Shown: positions 36,145-45,224 of the stretch, piece by piece
How the letters are laid out: the number at the start of each line of letters is the position of its first letter
How positions within the stretch are numbered: the first letter of the stretch is position 1
Source of the DNA: Myxococcales bacterium
GTDB taxonomy: Bacteria > Myxococcota_A > Bradymonadia > UBA7976 > UBA1532
NCBI GenBank assembly: GCA_020633435.1
Contig: JACKDP010000006.1
Coordinates: forward strand, 496,001 to 560,000
Direction of reading: 5' to 3'
Length of the DNA stretch: 64,000 nt
Notes under the pieces: generated by a model
Seen by the model: only the letters and a program-made list of their open reading frames with translations
What the model was told of the DNA's origin: nothing
Databases searched by the model: none
Position numbers and translations under genes: made by a program

Positions 36145-37710
36145 ATGGGCGACATCTGGGGGCGCTTCGCGTTGTGTATCGGGATCGCGCTGGCGGGGTG
36201 TGACAGCGGGGGGGGCGGCGCCACGCCGCCGGCCCCCGACACCGGGCCCACCCTGGACGCCGGCCCGGACGCCGACCTGCCCGACGCCGACCTCGATCAG
36301 GGCCTGGACGCCGAGCCGGACGCCTTCGTGATCGTCGACGCCGAGCCGCCACCGCTGGGGGCGGCCGACGAGGTCTGGCGCGTCTACGCCGGCTTCAACG
36401 ACATCCCCGTGGAGCTGCTCGGCTACGCCCCCGACGAGGACGACGAGCGGCAGGTCTTCCAGTGGATGCTGCCGCCGGACGGCTGGCCCCTCTCCGTCAC
36501 CGTCCTGCATGGCGATGACTGGCAGCCCTCCGAGCCGCCCTACCTGCTGCTGCGCGGCATCGACCCCTTCCGGGAGCGGCAGGTCATCGACACCGCCCTC
36601 CTCGATCCGCCCGGCGGCACCTGGACGCCCATCAACCGCGGCCACGTCTGGCGGGCGGGCTGGGGGCAGGTCGACCTGGGCGAGACGCCCCTGGGCACCT
36701 GGTCGCTCCAGGCCGTGGTCGACGAGGTCGTCGGCCGGCCCCTGCGCTTCGACGTGGCGGAGCTGACCCCCGAGCGGGACCCCTTCCCCGCCGTCGATCC
36801 CTGGGGCGTCCGCCTCGACCGCGACGAGAGCAGCCTCACGGTGGCCTACGCGGGGACCTTCGACGTGAGCATCGACCCGACCCCGGACGGGGTGCCCGAC
36901 GTGGAGGAGGCCCTGGCGGCCGTGGGCATGCTGGGCGGCGACGAGAGCTGGCGAGCGGCCGTCATGGGCCTCTTCCGCGAGAAGCTGCTGGCCCAGCTCC
37001 GCGAGTTCTTCCTGCTCGATCCGCGGACCGGCGCGGTCGGCCCGGACAGCGTGCCCATCCAGATCACCCTCCAGGGCGAGCCCGACGCGCCGCCCGTCGA
37101 GGAGTGGGCGATGCTCGGCTGGTCGACCATCGCCGTCGGGGGGCTCCCCCCGCCCGAGGACCCGGGCCTCTTCGGCCGCGCCGCGCTGGATTGGAACAAC
37201 CAGGCACCGAACGACAACACAGGACCCGGTCGCGGAGTGTTCTCGACCACGTTCGTGCGGGTGGCCCTGTCGAACCGCGTCATCACCTCACTGATCCTGG
37301 ATTACGTGCCAGCGGCCGGCGGTCAGCCCTTCGGCAGCCTGCCCGGCGACGACCGTCTGCTGGACCTGAGCGTGCAACTCAATGAATTGCCTGAGGATTT
37401 GCAGGTCCGCGCCAACCGCTTCCGGTTCCTGCTCGACAGCATGAGCCTGGCCGTGGCCGCCGTGACGGCCCACGAGATCGGGCACTCGCTCGGCCTCGTC
37501 AAGGAGGGCGTGCCCCCCCGCGGCATGCTGGCTGGCGTGCAGGGGCCGTGGGCCGTCGCCGTGGTCGATGGCTCCCACGTCGACACCCGCGGCTTCAACC
37601 TGATGCAGCCGGGCTCCGCGTTCAGCTTCACCGACGCGCTGACCACGCGACCGCGGTTCAACGACATCAACCTGGCCTACTTGCGGCGGCGGCTCATCCT
37701 GCTGCCGTGA
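36145..37710 (+). CDS. Lipoprotein, metzincin-like zinc protease with altered third ligand
   Basis: A 521-residue lipoprotein (IGIALAGCDSG; GGAGGGG upstream of the ATG at 36145) with an Asp/Ala linker. The C-terminal domain contains AVTAHEIGHSLGLVKEG, the HExxHxxG core of metzincins, followed by a Met-turn-like FNLMQPG. The third zinc ligand, normally His (or Asp) three residues after the Gly, is Lys (HEIGHSLGLVK). Either another residue such as the His in GSHVDTRG completes the site or the enzyme is impaired. Likely a surface protease. Its last 17 bp overlap the convergent receiver gene. Confidence 0.78.
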   Translation: MGDIWGRFALCIGIALAGCDSGGGGATPPAPDTGPTLDAGPDADLPDADLDQGLDAEPDAFVIVDAEPPPLGAADEVWRVYAGFNDIPVELLGYAPDEDDERQVFQWMLPPDGWPLSVTVLHGDDWQPSEPPYLLLRGIDPFRERQVIDTALLDPPGGTWTPINRGHVWRAGWGQVDLGETPLGTWSLQAVVDEVVGRPLRFDVAELTPERDPFPAVDPWGVRLDRDESSLTVAYAGTFDVSIDPTPDGVPDVEEALAAVGMLGGDESWRAAVMGLFREKLLAQLREFFLLDPRTGAVGPDSVPIQITLQGEPDAPPVEEWAMLGWSTIAVGGLPPPEDPGLFGRAALDWNNQAPNDNTGPGRGVFSTTFVRVALSNRVITSLILDYVPAAGGQPFGSLPGDDRLLDLSVQLNELPEDLQVRANRFRFLLDSMSLAVAAVTAHEIGHSLGLVKEGVPPRGMLAGVQGPWAVAVVDGSHVDTRGFNLMQPGSAFSFTDALTTRPRFNDINLAYLRRRLILLP

Positions 37711-38110
37711 CGGCGGGCCAGGAGACGGCCACACCGAGCCGCCCCATGACCTCCATCAGCGTGTCCAGCCCGAAGGGCTTGGGGAGCGCGAACCACGCGC
37801 CGGCGCGCGCCGCGCCGTCGAAGTCCCCATAGCCCGTCGTCACCGCCAGCGGCAGGTCCGGGAGACCCGCCAGGATGTGCTGACACGCCGTCGGGCCGCC
37901 CATGCCCGGCATGCGGACGTCCACCAGCGCCGCCGCGAGGCGGTCACCATGAACGCGCGCCAGCTCGACGGCCTCCTCGCCGGTCGCTGCTTCCAGAACT
38001 TCACAGCCCAGGAAGCCAAGCAGGTCCGACACTGCCGCCCTTACACCTACATCGTCCTCGGCCACCAGCACGACCGGCGCCGTCGGCACCTTCAGGACCG
38101 CCATGCCCAC
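37694..38110 (-). CDS. Stand-alone response-regulator receiver protein
   Basis: A 138-residue protein that is only a CheY-like receiver: acidic pair AEDD, phospho-acceptor Asp in VDVRMPGMGG, TTGYGD (Thr switch) and LPKPFG (conserved Lys). There is no output domain, so it probably works as a phosphorelay or CheY-type protein with a kinase elsewhere. The start could be GTG at 38110 or ATG at 38104; both follow a G-run. The 216-bp spacer upstream is the most AT-rich piece of the window (TTGATTAGGAGC, ACAAATGATTTTCTACGAATCC) and likely carries its promoter. Confidence 0.85.
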   Translation of the reverse strand: MGMAVLKVPTAPVVLVAEDDVGVRAAVSDLLGFLGCEVLEAATGEEAVELARVHGDRLAAALVDVRMPGMGGPTACQHILAGLPDLPLAVTTGYGDFDGAARAGAWFALPKPFGLDTLMEVMGRLGVAVSWPAVTAAG

Positions 38111-38245
38111 GATTCCCCCCCCACGGAAGAATTTCGGTTGCTTGATTAGGAGCAGATCCCGGGCGGCCTGACAAATGATTTTCTACGAATCCTCACAAAT
38201 CGACGGAATACACCCGTCCGCGGCGAAACAGACCGCCGATGTATC

Positions 38246-38275
38246 CGCGGGCCTGGCTTGTCGACCAGGCCCGCG
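38246..38275 (-). terminator. Strong GC hairpin, probable terminator of the DUF4139 operon
   Basis: A perfect 11-bp stem (CGCGGGCCTGG with CCAGGCCCGCG) and an 8-nt loop, lying 51 bp past the stop codon of the minus-strand gene at 38326. There is no U-run, only a short T-containing stretch, so termination efficiency is uncertain. Confidence 0.5.
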
Positions 38276-38325
38276 AGCGTCCGCGATCTGTTCCCGTCGT
38301 TGGCCCGTGCCGTCCGCCGCGCCGG

Positions 38326-39930
38326 CTAGCGGAGCTTCCAGTCCTCGGGCAGGTCGACCGTGTAGGCCAGGTCCAGGCGGCTCTCGCCGCCGGGCTTGAG
38401 CTGCACCGGCCAGGTGACGAGGCCGCGCTCCCGGTCGACCACGTAGCCCGCGGTGGTCAGCTTCTCGGCCAGCGCGACCTTGATGACGGCGTTCTTCGAG
38501 ACGGGGATCTGCTCGCGCACCTCGATCTCGGCCGGGGCCCGGGCGCCGCTGCGCAGGACGATCTCGTAGACCCGCTGCAGGTGCCGGGTGTCGCTGAGGA
38601 AGCCGGGACGCCCGTTGACCTCTTTCTTCGGGCCGCGCTCCAGCCGGAACGTCGAGTCGATGCCGAGGGAGATCTCCAGGGGTGCGCCCGGGCCGGCGTG
38701 CTCGAGCTGGTCGTCGCCCATGTAGGCGCCGCGGCGGTACAGGTGCACCGGGCCCGCGAGCAGCGGGTAGCCGGCCGGGTTCTTGAGCTGGACGACCTGG
38801 TAGACGAACGGGCTGTGCGCCGGCAGCGCCACCAGCTTCGCCGTGGCGGCGGCCTTGATGGTGTCGACGGGGACCCAGTAGGGCCGGCCGTCGGCGCGCA
38901 CGGTCACCGGCCGCGGCAGCGTGAGCGTCACGGCGGTCCCCGCGTCGGCGACCGTGGCGTCGGTGGCGGCGCGGCGCCCGCCGCCCGCCTCGCCGCCGGC
39001 CAGGGCCTCGCGCTTCTCCTGGGCCTGGACCAGGACCTTCTGCTCCGGGACCTTCTGGGTGTAGACGGAGATGGCCCGCGGCGTGGGGGCCTGCACCCCC
39101 AGCCACGGCCGCGCGCTCGACAGCACGAGTCGGGCGTCGGTCCAGTCCTCCCCCGTCGACTGGGCGATGACGGCGCTGATGCCCAGCTCCACGTCCCCCG
39201 GCCCGGCCACGGCCTCGCCCCGGGGCTGGAAGCGCAGGTCGTACTCGGGTCGCCAGCTCGCCCCGGCGACCACATAGGCGAGGCGGACGGTGGTGCGGGT
39301 GGCCTGGCGGCAGTCCACGGCCACCTCGACCTTGCGCCCCCGGCCCTCGGTGCCCGGGCCCAGCCGGGCCAGCTCGCGCTGGGCGACGGCGTGCTCGTCG
39401 CCCAGGCGCTGCAGCTCGGCCTCGAGGGCGATGCGCGCGGTCCGGGCCGCGACGCGGTCCGCGCGGAGCTGGTCCAGCGTGCGCCCCCACAGCCCGGGAT
39501 CCGGCCGCGGGTTGCGGAAGCCCTCCCGCAGCACCTGCTCGGTGTACTGGCCGTAGCGCTCCCCGAGCTGCTCCTGGCGGCCGACGCGCGCCGACTTCGC
39601 CCGGCCCGCGGCGAGCTCGGCGGCCAGCGCGTCCACCCGCGCCTTCAATGCGGCGCGCCGCGCGTCCAGGTCGGGCGCGAGCGGGGCCTGGCTGAGCGTG
39701 GTGCCCACGGCCTCCGCGCCGTCCGTGGCCTCGGCCCGCACCGTCCGCTCGTCGAGGGCCAGGGGCAGCGGGAAGAACTCCACCCGCGCGCGACCCGCCA
39801 CGCACTTCACGTCGGCCTTGCGGGTGACCTGGGCGCGGTCGCCGAAGACGACGACGCGCTCGATGGGGGCCTGGGCCTGGGCGGCGGGGGCCGCGACGAG
39901 GAGGGCAAGAAGCGAGAAAAGAGCTTTCAT
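38326..39930 (-). CDS. Secreted DUF4139 (mucoidy-inhibitor-A-like) protein
   Basis: A 534-residue exported protein (signal MKALFSLLALLVAAPAAQAQA). The opening IERVVVFGDRAQVTRKADV strand matches the DUF4140 N-terminal domain. A long coiled-coil of about 100 residues follows (RRAALKARVDALAAELA...LEAELQRLGDEH). DUF4139 then reads LAYVVAGASWRPEYDLR...STGEDWTDARLVLSSARP, with a C-terminal KVALAEKLTTAGYVVDRERG. The family is widespread but uncharacterised; homologues are named for a mucoidy effect. It is the second gene of a pair of paralogues, nine bp after the larger one, so they may form a complex. Confidence 0.85.
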   Translation of the reverse strand: MKALFSLLALLVAAPAAQAQAPIERVVVFGDRAQVTRKADVKCVAGRARVEFFPLPLALDERTVRAEATDGAEAVGTTLSQAPLAPDLDARRAALKARVDALAAELAAGRAKSARVGRQEQLGERYGQYTEQVLREGFRNPRPDPGLWGRTLDQLRADRVAARTARIALEAELQRLGDEHAVAQRELARLGPGTEGRGRKVEVAVDCRQATRTTVRLAYVVAGASWRPEYDLRFQPRGEAVAGPGDVELGISAVIAQSTGEDWTDARLVLSSARPWLGVQAPTPRAISVYTQKVPEQKVLVQAQEKREALAGGEAGGGRRAATDATVADAGTAVTLTLPRPVTVRADGRPYWVPVDTIKAAATAKLVALPAHSPFVYQVVQLKNPAGYPLLAGPVHLYRRGAYMGDDQLEHAGPGAPLEISLGIDSTFRLERGPKKEVNGRPGFLSDTRHLQRVYEIVLRSGARAPAEIEVREQIPVSKNAVIKVALAEKLTTAGYVVDRERGLVTWPVQLKPGGESRLDLAYTVDLPEDWKLR

Positions 39931-39939
39931 TTCAACCCC

Positions 39940-42000
39940 CTACCGCTGCCGAAGCTGGTGGCCGACGGGCCGGGTGATGGTGTAGACCAGCTCGACCTTG
40001 CCCACCTGGCCGGCGGGCAGCTCGAGCTGGAAGACCGCGAGGCCGTCCCGGTCGGGTCCCTCGACGGGCTTCGGGGTGAGGGCGCCGACGCTGATCTTCA
40101 CGTCCTGGTCGTTGGTCACGGGCACCTGGTCCAGCACCCGCACCTGCACCGGCCGCTTCTTGTCGTTGGCCACCTCGATGACGGTCCGGTACGTCGTCAC
40201 CTCGTCCTTGGAGAAGACCCCCTCGGTGACGGTGCGGGCGACGACGCGGCGCGAGATGCGCAGGTCCTCGTCGGCGCCGAGGGGCAGGTCGAGCTCGCCC
40301 CCGGGGCCCGTCGTCTCCAGGCGGCCCTGGCCGATGAAGTCGGTGCCCACGAAGATGTTGACGGGTCCGCCGAGCACGGGGCGCCGGCCCTGGTTCTTCA
40401 CGACGGCCTTGAGGTAGGCCGTCTCCTTCAGGCCGGGCGTGACGGTGTAGAACGGGGTGATGGGCCACGTCTCCACGGCCAGCGGGACGCGCTGGGCCTC
40501 GGGCTGGCTGGGCAGCGTCATGGGCGTGACGGCCGGGTACTCGTGGTCGAGGCCGCCCGCGAGGGCGGCGGGCGAGCCGGCCGGGCCGAAGGGGCCGCGG
40601 CCGATGACGCGCTCGTCGAAGAGATCCAGCGCGACGGGGCGAGGCGCCGGCTTTCGAGCGCCCATGCTGCCCCCCATCAGCGAGACGGGCGCGGGCGCCG
40701 CGGGGCGCGCGTCGTAGACGGCGTCCTTGGCGCCGCCGTAGTCGTCGTCCGCGGACTCGGCCACCATCTCCTCGGGGGGCTCGTCCCGCGCGACGGACCG
40801 CTCCATCACGGGCTCGGGCGCCGGGGGCGGCGGCGGCGGCGGCGGCGCGCTCTGGGCGAACCGCCGCTCCGGGCAGCCGGTGCCGTCGCCCTGGCCGGGC
40901 AGGTCGGGGCAGCGATCGTCGACGTCGGCGATGCCGTCCGCGTCGCGGTCCCCGCCCATCGGGCCCCGGGCCACATGATCCAGGCGCAGGCGCAGCAGGG
41001 CGAGGGAGCGCTGCTCGTCGCCCTCCCCGCGGGTGACCCGAGCCGTCGGAGGCGGGAGGCGGTCGGGCGTGTCGGCCGTGGCGGGCACGGGCCGGGGCTC
41101 GAAGTCGCGCTGCTCGCCCAGCGTCCAGGTCAACAGCTTCGGCAGCGCCACCTGCCGGCCTGGCGTCGCCGTCGACAGCGTGATGGCGGCGTCCACCCAG
41201 TCCTCGCCGGTGGCCTGGGACACGAGGCCCGCGGTGCTCAGCGTCAGGCGATCCCCGGCCACCGACCGCTCGATGCGGTACACCGGCGTCCAGCCCGCTC
41301 CGGGCGTAGCGTAGCTCAGTGCCAGCCGCGATCCGTCGGCCTGGCGGTCCAGCACGACCACCACCTGCACCCGCCGCGCGCTGAACGCGGCCTGGTTGAT
41401 CTCGGCCAGCTCGGCCAGGAGCTGCTGCTGCTGCTCCCGCAGCGTGCGCGCCTCGGCGTCGAGGGCGAGGCGGCGCTGGTCGCCGGCGGCGGCCTGGGCC
41501 TCGACGAAGGCCTGGACGACGCGCCAGGTCTCCAGGGCCAGCGGCGCCGCACCGGGGCGCTCGTGCTCGGCCACCGGCCCGGCGGGCGCCAGGCGGTCCA
41601 GCAGCCCGCGCAGGTTGCCGAGGACGTCGGCCTCCCCCTCCAGGGTGCGCAGCGCGAGGGCCAGCTTCTCCAGGGCGTCCAGGCGAGCCTCCACCTGATC
41701 GATGGACGCCCGGCTGCGCTCGACGGGGTTGGCCTCCACGCGCAGCACCCGGGCCCCCGGGGCTTCGACCCGCAGGGAGTCCAGGGCGACGGCCCCCGGC
41801 AGGTCCGGCAGGCGCAGCGCGATCACGCCCCGGCCGGCTGGCACCGCGGCCTCGCGGGTGACGCGGGCCTGGTCGCCATAGACCGTCACCCGGCGGATGG
41901 GGGCCTCGAGGGCCTGGGCCTCGGCCGCCACATCCGGCCCGACGACGACGTCGGGGGTGGGCGCCAGCAAGGCGATGAGGAGAGAGAGCGCCGCGGCCAT
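39940..42000 (-). CDS. Secreted DUF4139 paralogue with central low-complexity/TSP3 insertion
   Basis: A 686-residue paralogue of the next gene. The ATG at 42000 sits five bases after GGAGG; a GTG six bases earlier is too close to the RBS. The signal peptide is followed by IRRVTVYGDQARVTREAAV, a coiled coil, then YATPGAGWTPVYRIERSVAGD and ATGEDWVDAAITLSTATP (DUF4139). An insertion contains a thrombospondin-type-3 calcium motif (DADGIADVDDRCPDLPGQGD) and a poly-Pro run. The C-terminal half has PLAVETWPITPFYTVTPGLK and a beta domain. The pair probably assembles at the envelope; the function is unknown. Confidence 0.83.
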   Translation of the reverse strand: MAAALSLLIALLAPTPDVVVGPDVAAEAQALEAPIRRVTVYGDQARVTREAAVPAGRGVIALRLPDLPGAVALDSLRVEAPGARVLRVEANPVERSRASIDQVEARLDALEKLALALRTLEGEADVLGNLRGLLDRLAPAGPVAEHERPGAAPLALETWRVVQAFVEAQAAAGDQRRLALDAEARTLREQQQQLLAELAEINQAAFSARRVQVVVVLDRQADGSRLALSYATPGAGWTPVYRIERSVAGDRLTLSTAGLVSQATGEDWVDAAITLSTATPGRQVALPKLLTWTLGEQRDFEPRPVPATADTPDRLPPPTARVTRGEGDEQRSLALLRLRLDHVARGPMGGDRDADGIADVDDRCPDLPGQGDGTGCPERRFAQSAPPPPPPPPAPEPVMERSVARDEPPEEMVAESADDDYGGAKDAVYDARPAAPAPVSLMGGSMGARKPAPRPVALDLFDERVIGRGPFGPAGSPAALAGGLDHEYPAVTPMTLPSQPEAQRVPLAVETWPITPFYTVTPGLKETAYLKAVVKNQGRRPVLGGPVNIFVGTDFIGQGRLETTGPGGELDLPLGADEDLRISRRVVARTVTEGVFSKDEVTTYRTVIEVANDKKRPVQVRVLDQVPVTNDQDVKISVGALTPKPVEGPDRDGLAVFQLELPAGQVGKVELVYTITRPVGHQLRQR

Positions 42001-42078
42001 GGCCACCTCCAGCGTCGGACGGCGGCATCATGCCCCGTCCGCACCAGGGCGGCTACCCGCGGGCGACCGGGGCGCGGA

Positions 42079-42894
42079 TCAGATGAAGAAGTCGGGCATG
42101 AGCCGGCCGCCGGGCATCACGGCGTAGTGGTCGAGGTCGGTGATGCCCGCCGCCGCCAGGACCTCGTCATCGATGCAGAAGTTGCCCGAGTACTCCACCG
42201 ACTGCGTGAGGATGTGCCAGGCGGCGTCCCCCATGATGTCGGGCTTGCGGCTGGCGTTCATCATCGCGTCGCCGCCGAGGACGTTCTGGATGGCCGCCGT
42301 GGCGATGGTGGTGCGCGGCCAGAGGGCGTTGACGGCCACCTTCCCCTTGAACTCCGCGGCCATGCCCAGGACGCACATGCTCATGCCGAACTTGGCCATC
42401 GTGTAGGCCACATGGGGGCCGAACCAGCGGGCCTCCATGTTCAGGGGCGGCGAGAGGTTGAGGATGTGGGGGTTCTCGGCCTTGAGGAGGAACGGCAGGC
42501 AGGCCTGCGAGCACAGGAAGGTGCCGCGCGTGTTGACCCCGTGCATGAGGTCGTAGCGCTTCATGGGCGTCGAGAGGGTGCCCGTCAGGCTGATGGCGCT
42601 GGCGTTGTTCACCAGGATGTCGATGCCGCCGAAGCGCTCGACGGCCGACTGCACGGCGGCGCGGACCTGGTCTTCCTCGCGCACGTCGACGACGCAGGGC
42701 AACGCCTGGCCGCCGGCGGCCTCGATCTCCTCGGCGGCAGTGAAGATGGTGCCCGCGAGCTTCGGGTGCGGCTCGGCGGTCTTGGCCGCGACGACGATGT
42801 TGGCGCCGTCGCGCGCGGCGCGCAGGGCGATGGCCAGGCCGATGCCGCGGCTGGCGCCCGTGATGAAGAGAGTCTTGCCGGCGAGGCTCGCCAT
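42079..42894 (-). CDS. SDR-family oxidoreductase (HSDL2-like)
   Basis: A 271-residue short-chain dehydrogenase/reductase. Cofactor motif TGASRGIG at residues of about 10-17, NNAS strand, and catalytic YTMAK with Ser upstream in LNLSPPLN. A VAAKTAEPHPKLAGTIFTAA stretch after the Rossmann beta-2 strand is typical of the HSDL2/peroxisomal-type subgroup and contains a basic residue favouring NADP. Possible substrates are fatty-acyl or steroid-like hydroxy/keto compounds. GGAGG lies nine bases before the ATG. Divergent from the Cys-rich lipoprotein gene at 43016, and no operon partner. Confidence 0.9.
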   Translation of the reverse strand: MASLAGKTLFITGASRGIGLAIALRAARDGANIVVAAKTAEPHPKLAGTIFTAAEEIEAAGGQALPCVVDVREEDQVRAAVQSAVERFGGIDILVNNASAISLTGTLSTPMKRYDLMHGVNTRGTFLCSQACLPFLLKAENPHILNLSPPLNMEARWFGPHVAYTMAKFGMSMCVLGMAAEFKGKVAVNALWPRTTIATAAIQNVLGGDAMMNASRKPDIMGDAAWHILTQSVEYSGNFCIDDEVLAAAGITDLDHYAVMPGGRLMPDFFI

Positions 42895-43015
42895 GGGGTC
42901 CTCCGGGTGCTGGGTGACGCCGCAGTGTGCGGGTAGACGCCGCCGCGCTCAAGGGGTGAACCGTCTCGCGGCGATCGGGTAGAACCCGCTCACACTCGCT
43001 GTGGAGACAGACCGA

Positions 43016-44177
43016 ATGAAGACGACCCTCTGGGTGGCGCTGGCCGCCGCCGCGCTGCTGGCCGCCTGTGACACCGACAACGACGCGGACACCGATCCCA
43101 CCGCCGACGCGGCGATGGGCGCGGGCGGCATGGGCGGCGGCGCGGGCGGCATGGGCGGCGGCGCCGGTGGCATGGGCGGCAGCGCCGGTGGCATGGGCGC
43201 GCGGCGCGGCGCGCGGCATGGGCGGCGGTGCCGGTGGCGAAGGCGGCATGGGCGGCGGCGCTGGCGGCGAAGGCGGCATGGGCGGCGGCGCCGGTGGCAT
43301 GGGCGGCGAGGGCGGCGGCATGGGTGGCGCCGGCGGCCAGCCCCAGGATCCCTGCGCGCTGGCCTGCGACCGGGTGGCCGAGTGCGCCATCGGCGAGGGC
43401 CTCTGCCCCGGCTTCGCCGACGAGGCCCAGGAGGACTTCCGCGATGGTTGCTACGAGAGCTGCAGCGCTGACGGCCGCGGCGAGCAGGCGGCGGGCATCG
43501 TGAACCTGCCCACCTGCGAGGCCGTCATCGCGGCCGTCTCGGCCATCGACGAGGGCTTCGCGGGCGAGTGCGCCGGCGGCGAGCTGCCCATCGACTGCGA
43601 AGTGGTCTGCGCCCGCCTCTCGACCGACTGCGCGGGCCTGCCCGACGGGGCCGAGCGCGACGCGGCCATCGTCGAGTGCACGGCGGAGTGCCAGGCCGAG
43701 GACATCTCCGAGGAGGTGCTGCGCTGCGTGCTGGGCGCGGCCTGTGAGGCCGTCAGCGCCTGCGTCGACGAGGCCCCGCCCCCGGATCCGGTCGTCGTGG
43801 CCGAGTGCCGGGCCCTGTGCGGCTGGGTGCCGGCCTGCCTCGGGGCCCCGGAGCCCGTGGACCTCGACGAGTGCGCCAACGACTGCGCCCAGGGCTCGAC
43901 GGCCGGCCAGCGCGCCTGCCTGGGCGCGGCCAACCAGGCCTGCGAGGCCGTCGAGGCCTGCCTCATGGAGGATCAGGGCCCCGTGGCCGCCGAGTGCGCC
44001 GAGGCCTGCGGCATCCTCGTCACCTGCCAGGGCGCCGACATCCCCCCGGACCAGGTCGCCGTCGCCCGGCAGCAGTGCCAGGAGGGCTGCGTGGCCGAGT
44101 CCACCGCCGCGGAGCGGGCCTGCGTCATCGCGACCGGCGGCGAGTGCCTGGCCCTCGAGGGCTGCTTCGGCGGCTGA
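43016..44177 (+). CDS. Cys-rich lipoprotein, frameshifted inside a Gly-Gly-Met repeat
   Basis: The signal peptide and lipobox (LLAACDTDN) and the first GGM-rich repeats are read from the ATG at 43016. At about 43196-43217 (a GC-only stretch GCGCGGCGCGGCGCGCGGC) the repeat shifts by +1, and the remainder, GMGGGAGGEG... to the stop at 44177, lies in another frame. As given, translation from 43016 would end early in Arg-rich nonsense. The C-terminal part has four C-x3-C-x5-6-C modules (CALACDRVAEC, CEVVCARLSTDC, CRALCGWVPAC, CAEACGILVTC) as in the protein at 30812. The shift may be a sequencing error or repeat-driven phase variation. Confidence 0.7.
43115..43345 (+). repeat. Tandem GGC/ATG-rich repeat encoding (GGMGGGAG)n
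   Basis: Imperfect 24-bp units of the type GGCGGCATGGGCGGCGGCGCC, with GGCGAAGGC variants later, encode Gly-rich linkers in the lipoprotein gene. The unit phase changes near 43200, where the frame is lost. Such repeats are prone to slippage. Confidence 0.7.
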
Positions 44178-44180
44178 GCG

Positions 44181-45224
44181 CTACTCGCGCCAGAGCATCT
44201 TCCACGGGTGCCGCTTCAGGTCCCGCAGCATCTCCTTGAGGTCATCGTAGAGCTCCTGGTCCACCAGGAGCTGGCCGATGGTCCCCTTCCCGCCCTTCAG
44301 CCGCCGCGCCAGGAAGGCCGCGTCCCGCGTGGCCTCGTCCACCGAGGCCGCCACGGCCGGCAGCCGCGCCAGGGTGTCGTCCAGCGACTTCTCGTTGCGC
44401 TTCAACAGGTTGCGCGCCACCGTCAGCGTCTCGTCGGCGTTCTTCAGGGCGCCCCGGGCCGCGGCCGTCGTGGGCCCGATGTCCTTCGCCACCGTCGCCG
44501 CGACCGACCGGGCGTCGGCCAGGATGGCGGCCACGTCGCTGCCATCGCCGACGCCGTTGCGCAGCCCCGCCAGCAGGGCGCGGGCGTCCGTCGTCGCCCC
44601 GTCCACGCTCTCCATCACCCGGTCGAGGCGCTCCTGGTGCTTCTCCAGGTAGGCGTCGATGCGCTTCATCACCCGGGTGGCGCTGCTGACCAGTTCGCCC
44701 ACGTTCAGGTCGCTGCCGCCCAGGGCCACCTCGACCTGGGCGAGGATGCCGTCGATGCGCGTGAAGAGCAGGTCGATGCGGGGCGGGTCGCTGCCCCGGA
44801 TGACGGCCCCGTCCGGCCACTCGGGCGAGGCCGCGGAGCCCGGCAGGATCTCGATGTACTTCTCGCCCAGGACGCCCTGCGTCGTGACGATGAACTCCGA
44901 GTCCTGGCGGATGGCCTGGGCCATCTTCGCGTCCACCGACAGCGTGACGCGCACGTTGACGGGCGCCTCACGCGCCCGGCGCGGCGCGCTCTTCCGGGCG
45001 TCGCGCTCCACCAGGAACTCCACGTCCGTCACCCGCCCCGCGCGCACGCCGGCCACCTTCACGGGGGCGCCCGAGAGCAGCGAGCCGGAGTCCGTGAACT
45101 CGAGGAAGAGCTGCTTCTTCTTGCCCACCGAGAAGCCGCCCAGCAGGACGACGAACACCGTCAGGACGGCCACGGCGACGACCACCAGGGCCCCGACCCG
45201 GATCTTGAGGCTTCGGTCGTTCAT
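44181..45224 (-). CDS. mlaD: MlaD-family MCE protein (substrate-binding subunit)
   Basis: A 347-residue protein with a single N-terminal membrane helix (VGALVVVAVAVLTVFVVLLGG), one MCE domain (residues of about 35-130: SVGKKKQLFLEFTDSGSLLSGAPVKVAGVRAGRVTDV...GEKYIEILPG) and a long helical C-terminus. MCE subunits form hexameric rings that carry phospholipid between membranes. The long helical tail suggests a needle- or tunnel-like extension rather than the short E. coli MlaD. Its ATG overlaps the ATPase stop (ATGA). It is the only MCE gene in the operon, which has two permeases and two ATPases. Confidence 0.92.
   Translation of the reverse strand: MNDRSLKIRVGALVVVAVAVLTVFVVLLGGFSVGKKKQLFLEFTDSGSLLSGAPVKVAGVRAGRVTDVEFLVERDARKSAPRRAREAPVNVRVTLSVDAKMAQAIRQDSEFIVTTQGVLGEKYIEILPGSAASPEWPDGAVIRGSDPPRIDLLFTRIDGILAQVEVALGGSDLNVGELVSSATRVMKRIDAYLEKHQERLDRVMESVDGATTDARALLAGLRNGVGDGSDVAAILADARSVAATVAKDIGPTTAAARGALKNADETLTVARNLLKRNEKSLDDTLARLPAVAASVDEATRDAAFLARRLKGGKGTIGQLLVDQELYDDLKEMLRDLKRHPWKMLWRE

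Noticed and set aside
43115..43345. CRISPR or regulatory repeat
   Set aside because: The GGC/ATG units are contiguous and coding; they encode a Gly-rich linker.
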